64,000 nucleotides of DNA. It comes from Actinomycetospora callitridis (GTDB lineage Bacteria > Actinomycetota > Actinomycetes > Mycobacteriales > Pseudonocardiaceae). The position numbers were made by a program, and so were the translations under genes. The stretch covers positions 174,368 through 238,367 of the forward strand of contig NZ_JAQZAK010000009.1 in assembly GCF_028737265.1 (NCBI RefSeq), written 5' to 3'. Positions within the stretch are counted from its first letter, which is position 1. Each line of letters begins with the position of its first letter. Under the pieces are notes generated by a model that did no database searches, was not told where the DNA came from, and saw nothing but the letters and a program-made list of their open reading frames with translations. Shown in pieces: positions 1 through 9,200 of the stretch.

Positions 1-1072
1 CGGTGACCCGCTCGGGGTCGTCGTCGCGGATCTGGGCCATGAGCCAGCTGTGGCCCTCGGGCATCGCCGCCATCGCCCGCTGGTGCACGCCCTTGGCGCG
101 CTCGAACTCGACGATGACGCGGTCGATGCACTCCAGGAAGTGCGGGGTGTGCGGGAGGATCGCGTCGACGCAGCGCGCGGCCGCGACGACGTCGGGGAAA
201 CCGAGCACCACCAGCGCGGTGTGCGGCGCCTCGACCACGAGGTCGAGCTCGGCGTGCAGCACCGTCACCAGCGTCGACTCCGAGCCCACCAGGGCGCGGG
301 CGAGGTCGAAGCCGGTGCCGTCCGTGTCGGGGCCGCGCACGAGGTCGTCGAGGTTGTAGCCCGAGACGCGGCGGGGGATGTCGGGGAAGCGCTCGGCCAC
401 CAGCGCGGCGTGGTCGGAGGCGATCGCCCGCAGGCCCCGGTAGATCTCCGCGCGCCGCCCGCCCTCGGCCTGGATCGCGGCGTACTCCTCCTCGGAGGTG
501 GGACCCACCCACATCCGCAGGCCGTCGTAGGTGAGCACCTCCAGGCGGCGCACGTTGTCGGCGACCTTGCCGAAGGTCTGCGCGGTGGACCCGCAGGAGT
601 TGTTGCCGATCATCCCGCCGAGGGTGCAGCTGACGTGCGTCGCGGGCTTCGGGCCGTAGATCAGGCGGCCGGGCAGCGCGGCGTTGAGGTCGTCGAGCTT
701 GATGCCGGGCTCGACGACGCAGGTGCGCGCGTCCTCGTCGACCGACACGATCCGCGTGCAGTACTTCGACCAGTCGATCACCACGGCGGCGTTGCAGCAC
801 TGCCCGGCGAGGCTCGTGCCGCCGCCGCGGGAGAGCACCGGGACGTCGTGCTCGCGGCACACGGCGAGGGCCTCGACGCCGGCGTCGATCGAGCGCGGGA
901 CGACCACACCGATCGGGACCTGGCGGTAGTTCGAGGAGTCGACCGCGTACGCGGCGCGCGAGCCGGCGTCGAACCGGACCTCGCCGTCCACCCGCTCGGC
1001 CAGCGCCCGCTGGAGCTCCTCCTCGGGGGTCCGGGGACGCGTGCGGGGCGGGGACAGGTCGACCGTGGCCAC
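1..1072 (-). CDS. FAD-binding (and probably Fe-S) oxidoreductase, 3' end cut by window
   Basis: This is the N-terminal part (357 codons) of a GlcD/D-lactate-dehydrogenase-type flavoprotein, read leftwards off the window edge. The visible part carries the PCMH-type FAD-binding fold: SRGGGTSLAGQ (about residues 85-95) and CTLGGMIGNNSCG (about 155-167), which contact the FAD pyrophosphate. Long members of this family end in an Fe-S/CCG domain, and the N-terminal sequence resembles that long type, but that part lies outside the window. The GTG at 1072 is chosen because the protein then begins with the usual short tail before the EEELQRAL helix. Oxidation of a 2-hydroxy acid is the family role; the substrate is unknown. 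Confidence 0.8.
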   Translation of the reverse strand, partial: MATVDLSPPRTRPRTPEEELQRALAERVDGEVRFDAGSRAAYAVDSSNYRQVPIGVVVPRSIDAGVEALAVCREHDVPVLSRGGGTSLAGQCCNAAVVIDWSKYCTRIVSVDEDARTCVVEPGIKLDDLNAALPGRLIYGPKPATHVSCTLGGMIGNNSCGSTAQTFGKVADNVRRLEVLTYDGLRMWVGPTSEEEYAAIQAEGGRRAEIYRGLRAIASDHAALVAERFPDIPRRVSGYNLDDLVRGPDTDGTGFDLARALVGSESTLVTVLHAELDLVVEAPHTALVVLGFPDVVAAARCVDAILPHTPHFLECIDRVIVEFERAKGVHQRAMAAMPEGHSWLMAQIRDDDPERVT

Positions 1073-1179
1073 CGGACGACTCTGGGCGCCGCCGCACGCC
1101 GCCGCAACCGTTCCTCGGGAGCGAAGTTCGGGCCGATGGGCACGGACTCCGCTCACCTGGCTGCGGGAGGATGGACGAC

Positions 1180-1608
1180 GTGACCACCGGAGCGCTGGAC
1201 GACGCCGCCGTGGACGCGCTCCTGGCCGGCGTGCGCCGGGTGGCGCTGCTCGGGGTCTCCGACCGCTTCAACCGGCCCAGCTTCCGGCTCGGCGCCTACC
1301 TGCTCGACCGCACCGCGTGGACCGTCGACCTCGTCAACCCCCACGTCGTCGAGACCCTCGGGCGGCTCTGCGCACCGACGCTCGCCGACGTCCCGGCGCC
1401 CGACCTCGTCGTGGTCTGCCGGGCGCCGGGGGCCTGGGACGCCGTGATCGAGGAGGTCGCGGGCGTCGGGGGACACGCCGTGTGGCTGCCGAGCGACGTC
1501 GCGGACGCGGACACCACGGCGCGCGCGTCCGACCGGGCCCGGGCCGCGGGCCTGGTGGCCGTCGCCGACCGCGACCTGCGCGCCGAGCACAAGCGGTGGT
1601 GTGCGTGA
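1180..1608 (+). CDS. CoA-binding (YccU-type) protein
   Basis: This is a small Rossmann-fold CoA-binding domain protein of about 142 residues, the stand-alone form of the domain found in succinyl-CoA synthetase alpha subunits. Near the N-terminus RRVALLGVSDRFNRPSF forms the first strand and nucleotide loop, followed by YLLDRTAWTVDLVNP and PDLVVVCR. An ATG at 1171 directly abuts GGGAGG, so the GTG at 1180, nine bases after that Shine-Dalgarno sequence, is the better start. The stop overlaps the next gene by GTGA, so the two are probably translationally coupled. The family has no agreed biochemical role. Confidence 0.8.
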   Translation: MTTGALDDAAVDALLAGVRRVALLGVSDRFNRPSFRLGAYLLDRTAWTVDLVNPHVVETLGRLCAPTLADVPAPDLVVVCRAPGAWDAVIEEVAGVGGHAVWLPSDVADADTTARASDRARAAGLVAVADRDLRAEHKRWCA

Positions 1609-2123
1609 GCGTCGGGAGATCAGCCCTGGTCCGCGAGCCCGACCGGCTGGAGGTCCGCGCACCCCGCACCGCCCCCGCGCTGGCGCTGGCGACGGGCGTC
1701 GTCGGGCTCGCAGCCGGCATCTGGCTGGCGACGCTCGGGGGCACGGCGAGCCTGGTGCTCGGCCTCGTGCTGATCGTCTTCTTCGCGGTCGGCACGGTGC
1801 GCGCGGCGCTGCGCCTGCTGCGGGGCCGACCCCTGCTCGTCGTCACCCCCGAGGGCATCGACGACGGCGGGTCGATCGTCGTCGCCGGGTTCCTGCCGTG
1901 GTCCGAGCTCGGGTCGATCGACGTCCTGCCCGCCCGCGGCGGCGGGATGGTCGTGATCGGGGTGCGCGACCCCGAGGCCGTCCTCGCCCGCACCACCCCG
2001 TCCCGCGCCCGCGTCGGGCGCGCCCAGGCGGGGCGCCTCGGCAGCCCCGTCGTCCTGCCGCCCACGGTGCTCCCCGTCCCCGCGGAGGAGCTCGCCGCCG
2101 ACATCGAGGCCTTCCGGCCGTGA
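1605..2123 (+). CDS. STM3941-like two-TM membrane protein
   Basis: The 172-residue protein begins at the GTG that overlaps the stop of the CoA-binding gene. Two adjacent membrane segments (about 18-40 and 43-65) are followed by a soluble domain whose phrase RPLLVVTPEGIDDGG and following SxVVAGFLPWSEL resemble bacterial PH-like domains of the STM3941 family. Its function is unknown. The four-base overlap with the upstream gene suggests one transcript, and pcm follows four bases after the stop. Confidence 0.65.
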   Translation: MSVGRSALVREPDRLEVRAPRTAPALALATGVVGLAAGIWLATLGGTASLVLGLVLIVFFAVGTVRAALRLLRGRPLLVVTPEGIDDGGSIVVAGFLPWSELGSIDVLPARGGGMVVIGVRDPEAVLARTTPSRARVGRAQAGRLGSPVVLPPTVLPVPAEELAADIEAFRP

Positions 2124-2127
2124 GCCG

Positions 2128-2778
2128 TTGACCGGCGCGTCGCCGGTGCGGAAGCGTTCCGGTGTGGCCAGCTACCGCGCGCGTCGTCGCCGGGCGATGG
2201 TCGCCGAGGTGCGCCGGCAGGGGGTCACCGACTCGCGGGTCCTGCGGGCGATGCTCGAGGTGCCGCGCCACCGGTTCGTGCCCGCGCACCGCGCGGACGA
2301 GGCCTACGGCCCGGGGCCGCTGCCGATCGCGTGCGGCCAGACGATCTCCGCGCCCGCGATGGTGGGGGCGATGGCCGCCCTGCTGGAGCTCACCGGCCGC
2401 GAGCGCGTGCTCGAGGTGGGCACCGGCAGCGGGTACGCCGCCGCGGTGCTCTCGCGGTGCGCGCGCGAGGTGATCAGCATCGAGTACCACCCCTCGCTCG
2501 CCGCCGGGGCCCGCGCCGCGCTCGCGGCCACCGGCCACCACGTCGAGGTCCGCCACGGCGACGGGCGCGCCGGCGCCCCCGACAAGGCACCCTTCGACGC
2601 GATCTCCGTGGCCGCGATGGCCGAGGGCGAGGTGCCGGCGACGCTGCTCGGCCAGCTCACCGACCGCGGCGTCCTCGTCTGCCCCGTGGGCCACGGCCGC
2701 CGCGGTGACCTCGTCCGGATGCGCCGCGACGGCCGCGTCGAGCGGTTCATGCCGGTGTCGTTCGTGCCGCTGCTGTAG
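2128..2778 (+). CDS. pcm: Protein-L-isoaspartate O-methyltransferase
   Basis: This is a PCMT-family SAM-dependent methyltransferase that initiates repair of isoaspartyl residues in damaged proteins. Visible hallmarks are PRHRFVP, the substrate-loop phrase CGQTISAPAMV, and SAM motif I VLEVGTGSGYAAAVL at about residues 93-107. The length of 216 residues is normal for the family. The coordinate uses a TTG start at 2128, just after the preceding stop; a GTG at 2164 (MASYRARRRRAMV) is an equally plausible start and would remove a non-conserved leader. Confidence 0.85.
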   Translation: MTGASPVRKRSGVASYRARRRRAMVAEVRRQGVTDSRVLRAMLEVPRHRFVPAHRADEAYGPGPLPIACGQTISAPAMVGAMAALLELTGRERVLEVGTGSGYAAAVLSRCAREVISIEYHPSLAAGARAALAATGHHVEVRHGDGRAGAPDKAPFDAISVAAMAEGEVPATLLGQLTDRGVLVCPVGHGRRGDLVRMRRDGRVERFMPVSFVPLL

Positions 2779-2917
2779 CGGCTCGGCGTCCGGGCGCGCC
2801 GCGATCGCATCACCGTCAGGCAGAACACACACGTGTGATGTCGTCACGGCGGGTACACGGGTCTGTCCGGTTGAACGAGCCAGCCGCTCGCGTTTCTTCG
2901 CCCCGTGGAGGCATCGC

Positions 2918-4450
2918 GTGCTGGGTTCGTCCGCCCGTTCTCCCCGTCCCCGTGACGACCGGTCCGTCCCCGAGGTGGTCGCCGACCGTTACGAGGTGGG
3001 CGCCCTCGTCGGCACCGGATCGATCGCGACGGTGCACCGCGGGTACGACCGCCTGCTCCAGCGACCGGTGGCGGTGAAGCTCTTCCCGTCGGGTACGAGC
3101 GCGCGGACCCGGGCCCCGCTGGGCCGCGAGGTCGCCGCCGTGACGCAGCTGCACCACCCCGGGCTGGCCGTGCTCTACGACGCCGGTACCGAGGGCGACC
3201 GGGCCTACCTGGTCACGCAGCTCGTCGACGGGCCGTCCCTCGCCGCCCGGCTCCGCCGGGGGCCGCTGGCGCTCCGGGCGGTCGCGCCCCTGGGCGCGCA
3301 CCTCAGCGCGGCGTTGGCGTACGTCCACGCCCGCCACGTGGCGCACGGGGACGTGCGACCCGGCAACGTCGTGCTCGGGCCTGAGGGCCGCCCGATGCTG
3401 ACCGATCTCGGGCTCGCGGAGCTGGTCGACCTGTCCGGCCTCACGGTGGGCCGCGGAGCCCTCACGGAGGAGCGTGGTCCGGCGGCCGACGTCCACGGGT
3501 TGGGCGTGACCCTGCGCGCCGCGCTCACGGGGCCGAGCGGCGACGAGGGGCCCGGGCCGGTGCCGGACGAGCTCGACGCGTTGCTGGTGCAGATGACCGC
3601 CGACGACCCCGCGGCGCGACCGTCGGCGGCCGAGGTGAACGAGGCGCTGCGGCACGGGGGCACCACCGCGAGCCGCCCGTCCGGGTGGGGGAGTCCCGTC
3701 GTGCCGGTCGGTCCCGGCGCGGCCGACGACGCGCTCCTCGACCCCGCCCTGCTCACGGGGTCGGCGTCCGCGCCGGAGCGGGCCCCGGCCGCGTTCCGGC
3801 GGCGGGCCGGGCTGACGGTGGCCGCCGGCGCCCTGGCGGTGGGTGCCGTCGTGGGCGGCGCGGCCGGTGTCGGCGAGGTCCTCCACTTCTGGGGCGGGCA
3901 GGCGGACGGGAGCACGTCGTTCGCGAGTGTCGACACGACTCCGATGCGGTCCGGCCTCCCGGAGATCGGCGCGCCGATCGCGGTGGTGCCGGGCATGCCG
4001 TGGACACCCGCCGTCACGCCCTCGCCGGTCAGGACGCCCTCGCCGGTCCCGACGGAGCCCGGGTCGGGCGCGGGCGGTCTGCGCACGGCCGATCGCGCAG
4101 GTGACGCGACGGGTGGCGGCGACGCGCAGCGCGGCGCGCCCGCGACCGGGGAGTCCCGCGAGGACGCCTCCGACGACCGCGGCTCCGACCCCGGCGACGA
4201 GGGCGGCGACGAGGGCCGGACCGTCGGGGGCGACCGCGGCGAGGGCCACGACGACGGCCACGACGAGGCCCGCGACGGCGGTGACGAGGGCGGCGACCCC
4301 GGCGGTCAGGAGGGCGACGAGACCGGCGGCGACTCCGGCGGCGACTCCGGCGGTCGCGACGGCGGTGACGACGGGAGCGGCGACCCCGACGACGGAGCGA
4401 GCTCGGAGAGCGGCTCGGACCTCGGGGACGCCGACCCGTCGGTGATCTGA
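2918..4450 (+). CDS. Divergent Ser/Thr protein kinase, membrane-anchored
   Basis: This is an actinobacterial Hanks-type kinase of 510 residues. The GTG at 2918 has GGAGG six bases upstream. The kinase domain (about 22-245) has the P-loop VGTGSIATV, Lys54 in AVKLF and Glu71 in REVAAV. The catalytic loop is HGDVRPGN (His143-Gly-Asp145) instead of HRD, and the metal motif is DLG (Asp163) instead of DFG; the activation segment is short and lacks a clear APE. A single membrane helix spans about 296-320. The tail of about 190 residues is Pro/Thr-rich and then an Asp/Gly/Glu low-complexity stretch with GGDSGG repeats. Because Asp145 and Lys54 are kept it may be active, but the activation loop argues for weak or pseudokinase activity. 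It meets treZ tail to tail. Confidence 0.8.
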   Translation: MLGSSARSPRPRDDRSVPEVVADRYEVGALVGTGSIATVHRGYDRLLQRPVAVKLFPSGTSARTRAPLGREVAAVTQLHHPGLAVLYDAGTEGDRAYLVTQLVDGPSLAARLRRGPLALRAVAPLGAHLSAALAYVHARHVAHGDVRPGNVVLGPEGRPMLTDLGLAELVDLSGLTVGRGALTEERGPAADVHGLGVTLRAALTGPSGDEGPGPVPDELDALLVQMTADDPAARPSAAEVNEALRHGGTTASRPSGWGSPVVPVGPGAADDALLDPALLTGSASAPERAPAAFRRRAGLTVAAGALAVGAVVGGAAGVGEVLHFWGGQADGSTSFASVDTTPMRSGLPEIGAPIAVVPGMPWTPAVTPSPVRTPSPVPTEPGSGAGGLRTADRAGDATGGGDAQRGAPATGESREDASDDRGSDPGDEGGDEGRTVGGDRGEGHDDGHDEARDGGDEGGDPGGQEGDETGGDSGGDSGGRDGGDDGSGDPDDGASSESGSDLGDADPSVI

Positions 4451-4453
4451 GAG

Positions 4454-6181
4454 TCAGCCTCCCGAACGGGTCAGTGCGAAGGACGCCGCCGGCAGGGTCA
4501 GGGAGTCGGCGGCCGTGTCGACGCCCGACGGCGCGCAGAGCACCTCGCGCGCCGCCACCGGGAGCGTCGCCGGGGCCTCGCCCAGGTTGACCGCCAGCCG
4601 CAGGTCGCCGCGGTGCACGACGAGCGTGCGGGCGTCCGCGTCGGCGTCCACCCGCACCCGGTCGAGGTGGGGGTCGGTGAGCTCGGGGTGGGCGCGGCGC
4701 AGGGCGATCAGCTCCCGGTGCACCCCGAGCAGCCAGGCGTGGGGTTCGCGATCGATCTCCGTCCAGTCGAGCCGCGAGTCCTCGAACGTCGAGAGCGCCG
4801 TCGGGTCGGGCACGTCGGAGGCGCCCCAGCCGTGCTCGGCGAACTCCCCGCGACGCCCCTCGCGCACGGCATCCTGCAGCGCGGGGTCCTCGAAGCCGAC
4901 GAAGAACGCCCACGGCGTCGACGCGCCCCACTCCTCGCCCATGAACAGCATCGGCGTGTACGGCGAGCAGAGCACCAGCGCCGCCCCGCAGGCCAGCAGG
5001 CCCGGCGACACGGTGGCCGACAGCCGATCGCCCGCGGCGCGGTTGCCGATCTGGTCGTGGTCCTGGAGGTAGGCGAGGAACCGGTGGCCGGGGGTCGTCA
5101 GCGTGTCGACGGGCCGGCCGTGGGTGCGCCCGCGGAAGCTCGACCAGGTGCCGGCGTGGTGGAACGGGTGGTGCAGGACGTCGGCGAGGACGGAGAACGC
5201 GCCGAAGTCGGCGTAGTAGCCCTGGGTCTCGCCGGTGAGCGCCGAGTGCAGGGCGTGGTGGATGTCGTCGCACCACTGCGCGTCCAGCCCGTACCCGCCG
5301 GCCTCGCGTGGCGTGATCAGGCGCGGGTCGTTGAGGTCCGACTCGGCGATGAGGGTCAGCGGGCGGCGCAGGTGCGCCGACAGCGTCGCCACGTGCTGCG
5401 CCATCTCCTCGAGCAGGTGGGTCGCCCGGGCGTCGCGCAGGGCGTGGACGGCGTCGAGGCGCAGGGCGTCGACGCCGTAGTCGCGCAGCCACATCGTGAC
5501 GTTGTCGAGGATGTAGCGCCGCACGGTGTCCGAGCCCGGCCCGTCGAGGTTCAGCGACGGACCCCAGACGTTCTCGCCGAGGAAGTAGGGCCCGAAGCGG
5601 TCGAGGTAGGCCCCGGACGGCCCGAGGTGGTTGTAGACGACGTCGAGCACGACGCCGAGCCCCCGGGCGTGGCAGGCGTCGACGAACCGCCGGAACCCCA
5701 CGGGCCCGCCGTAGTTCTCGGTGACCGCGTACCAGAGCACGCCGTCGTAGCCCCAGCCCCGCGTGCCGTCGAAGGCGTTGACCGGCAGGACCTCGACGAA
5801 GTCGACCCCGAGATCGACGAGGTGGTCCAGCCGCTCCTCCGCGTCGGCGAACGTGCCGCCCTCGGTGAACGTGCCGACGTGCATCTCGTAGATCACCGAC
5901 CCCGGCAGGGACCGGCCGGTCCAGGCCGCGTCGGCGGGGGAGGGCTCGACCTCGACGAGCCGGGAGGGGGCGTGCACCCCGTGCGGCTGCCACCGCGAGC
6001 GCGGGTCGGGCAGCGGCTCACCGCCGTCGAGGGCGAACGCGTAGTCCGTCCCCGGGCCGGCGTCGGGCACGGTGACCGACCACCAGCCGTCCGCTCCCGT
6101 CGTCATCGTCTCGATCCGGTCGTCGAGGACCAGTCCGACCGCCGTACGGTCGGGGGCCCACACCGCGAACTCGTGTGCCAC
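4454..6181 (-). CDS. treZ: Malto-oligosyltrehalose trehalohydrolase TreZ
   Basis: This GH13 enzyme releases trehalose from maltooligosyl trehalose, the last step of the TreY-TreZ route from glycogen. An N-terminal CBM48-like domain (EFAVWAPDRTAVGLVL) is followed by the barrel. The nucleophile is Asp243 in ALRLDAVHAL, the acid/base is Glu280 in TLIAESDLNDPRL, and the third Asp is Asp376 in QDHDQIGNR. The GTG at 6181 is chosen because the protein then begins at the conserved MAHEFAVWAP; upstream codons do not resemble the family. The length of 575 residues is typical. treY and treX lie 8 kb away on the same strand, so this gene is transcribed separately. It is divergent from the 1700-residue regulator. 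Confidence 0.93.
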   Translation of the reverse strand: MAHEFAVWAPDRTAVGLVLDDRIETMTTGADGWWSVTVPDAGPGTDYAFALDGGEPLPDPRSRWQPHGVHAPSRLVEVEPSPADAAWTGRSLPGSVIYEMHVGTFTEGGTFADAEERLDHLVDLGVDFVEVLPVNAFDGTRGWGYDGVLWYAVTENYGGPVGFRRFVDACHARGLGVVLDVVYNHLGPSGAYLDRFGPYFLGENVWGPSLNLDGPGSDTVRRYILDNVTMWLRDYGVDALRLDAVHALRDARATHLLEEMAQHVATLSAHLRRPLTLIAESDLNDPRLITPREAGGYGLDAQWCDDIHHALHSALTGETQGYYADFGAFSVLADVLHHPFHHAGTWSSFRGRTHGRPVDTLTTPGHRFLAYLQDHDQIGNRAAGDRLSATVSPGLLACGAALVLCSPYTPMLFMGEEWGASTPWAFFVGFEDPALQDAVREGRRGEFAEHGWGASDVPDPTALSTFEDSRLDWTEIDREPHAWLLGVHRELIALRRAHPELTDPHLDRVRVDADADARTLVVHRGDLRLAVNLGEAPATLPVAAREVLCAPSGVDTAADSLTLPAASFALTRSGG

Positions 6182-6288
6182 GGGAGCGATCGTTCCCGAC
6201 GGGCCGACGTCGCATGCGTGGCGGGGAGCCGGGATGATGGACGCGCGGGCGGACGGGGTCCGGGCAGGACGGTGCACGGGGGTGGTCG

Positions 6289-9200
6289 ATGGGCGGCGAT
6301 GCTGACCCCGGCACGCGTGCCCTGTTCGCGGGCGGCGGCCGCGTCGGCGCCGACATGGCGTCGGTCGACTGGAGCGCCACGCCCCTCGGCGAGCCGGAGA
6401 GCTGGCCCACCCCGCTGCGCACCGTCGTGCAGATGCTCCTGACCACGCGCTTCTCGATGTGGATGGCCTGGGGCCCCGACCTCACGTGCTTCTACAACGA
6501 CGCGTACTGGCGCGACACGCTGCAGTCGAAGCACCCCTGGGCGTTGGGCAAGCCGGCCCACGTCATGTGGTCGGAGATCTGGCCGGACATCGGGCCGCGC
6601 ATCGCGTCGGTGCTCGAGACGGGCGTCGCGACCTGGGACGAGGACCTGCTGCTCTTCCTGGAACGCAGCGGTTATCCGGAGGAGACGTACCACACCTTCT
6701 CGTACAGCCCGCTCGCCGACACCGACGGCGCCATCCGCGGAATGCTCTGCGTGGTCACCGAGAGCACGGACCGTGTCATCGGCGACCGGCAGATGGCGAC
6801 CATGCGGGATCTCGCGACCGCGATGGGCAGTGCCCGCTCCGAGGACGAGGTGCTGCGCGCCGTCGAGCACACGCTCGTCGACGCCGACCGCGACCTGCCG
6901 TTCGGCCTCGTCTACCTGTTCGACGACGACGCCGGGTCCGCGCGGCTGGCGGCGAGCGCGGGGGCGGCCCGCGGCTCCGCGATCGCGGCCGAGGTGATCG
7001 AGCCCGGGACCGGTCCCTGGCCGCTGGACCGGGTGCGGGCGGGCGAGACGGTGCTCGTCGAGGGCCTGGGTGCCCGGGTCGACGGCGACCTGCCCCACGG
7101 GGCGTGGGACCGGCCGGCCACACAGGCGGTGCTCGTGCCGCTCGCGGCGGCGTCGGGCGTCGAGGGCGAGGAGGTCGCCGGGGTCCTCGTCGCGGGCCTC
7201 AACCCGCACCGGGAGTTCGACGAGCGCACCTCGAGCTTCCTGCAGCTGCTCGGCGGCCAGATCACGGCGGGCCTCGCCCACGCGGGCGGCTACGAGGCCG
7301 AACGGCGCCGCGCCGAGGCGCTCGCCGAGCTCGACCGCGCGAAGACCGACTTCTTCTCCAACGTCAGCCACGAGTTCCGCACCCCGCTGACCCTGATCAT
7401 GGGCCCGGTCGCCGAGCTGCGCGCGTCGCCCGAGGTGGACCCCGAGCGCTGGCGCGCCGAGCTCGAGGTGGTGCACCGCAACGGGCAGCGCCTCGGGCGG
7501 ATGGTCAACAGCCTGCTCGACTTCTCACGGCTCGAGGCCGGCCGTCGCCAGACCCACCCCGTGCCCGTCGACCTCGGCTCGGCCACCGCGGAGCTCGCGG
7601 CGGTGTTCGCGTCCGCGATGGCGCGGGCGGGCCTCGACTACGTCGTCGACTGTCCGCCGGTGGGCCGACCGGTCCTGCTCGACCGGGACGCGTGGGAGAA
7701 GGTCGTCCTCAACCTGCTGTCCAACGCCCTGAAGTTCACCGCCGACGGGCGGGTCTCGGTGCGCGTGGAGGCCACCGCCGACGCCGCGGTCCTGCACGTC
7801 GAGGACACCGGTGTCGGGGTGCCCGCGGACGAGCTGCCGCGCCTGTTCGAGCGCTTCCACCGTGTCGAGAGCCCCGGTGCGCGCTCCGGCGAGGGCAGCG
7901 GCATCGGCCTGGCGCTGGTGCGGGAGCTCGTCGGGCTGCACGACGGCGAGGTCCGCGCGACCAGCGAGCCCGGTGTGGGCACCACGATGACGGTGACGAT
8001 CCCGTTCGGGCGGGCGCACCGGATGGAGATCGTGGCGCCGACGGTGGGGGCGGACTCCCCGGAGCTCGCCACCACCGAGCCCCTTCAGCCCTCGCCGGAC
8101 GCCGAGTCCTTCGTCGCCGAGGCGCTGCGCTGGCTGCCCGACGACGCGGAGTCGACCGACGCCGAGCTGCCGACCCCCGAGGTGCCCGCCGGCTCCCCCG
8201 CACCCGCGGCCGAGAGCACGCGGGGCCGCGTCCTCGTGGCCGACGACAACGCCGACATGCGGTCCTACCTGCGCCGCCTGCTCGCCCCGCGCCACGACGT
8301 GCGCCTGACCGCGGACGGCGAGGAGGCGCTGCAGGCGGCGCTCGCCGACCCGCCGGACCTCGTCGTCTCCGACGTGATGATGCCCCGACGCGACGGCCTC
8401 GCCCTGCTCGCGGGCCTGCGCGCCGACGAGCGGACCGCACGGGTTCCGGTCCTGCTGCTCTCGGCCCGGGCGGGGGAGGAGGAGGCCGTCCAGGGGCTCG
8501 CGGCCCAGGCCGACGACTACCTGGTCAAGCCCTTCACCGCCCCCGAGCTCCTCGCCCGCGTGGACGCGCACCTGCAGCTCGGCCGCGCGCGCCGCCGGGC
8601 GGAGGTCCGCTTCACCGCGATGGCCGACCTCGCGCCGGCGATGATCTGGGTGGCCGATCCCGACGGCGGCCGCACGTTCCACAACGCGGGCTGGCGGCGC
8701 TTCACCGGCCGCGACCCGGCCCAGGACCTCGGCGAGGGCTGGCGCGACGGCCTCCACCCCGACGACCGGGAGCAGCACCGCGCGATCACCACCGAGGCGA
8801 GGGCGGCGGGTCTCGGCTGGGAGGTCGAGTACCGGCTGCGGCGCGCCGACGGCGTCTACCACCGGGTGGTGGAGCAGGCCGTCGCCCTGCCCGGCGAGGA
8901 CGGGCCGTCGGGGTGGGTCGGCAGCTGCATCGACGTCAACGTCCGGGCCCTCGAGGCCGACCGCCAGCGGCTGCTCGCCCGCATCGGCGCGGAGCTCGAC
9001 GGGGAGACCGAGGTCGTCGACCGGCTCGAGCTCCTGGTGCGCCTGCTCGTCGAGGTCCGCCTCGCCGCGCGCGCCTCGGCCCGTCCCGTGGACGAGGAGG
9101 GCCAGCCCGGCGCCGCCCGCGTCGCCGTCCGCACCGAGGCGCCCTCCGGCTCCCGCGTGGCCGAGCCGCTCTCGGCCGACTCGGTGGGTGACGGGGAGCG

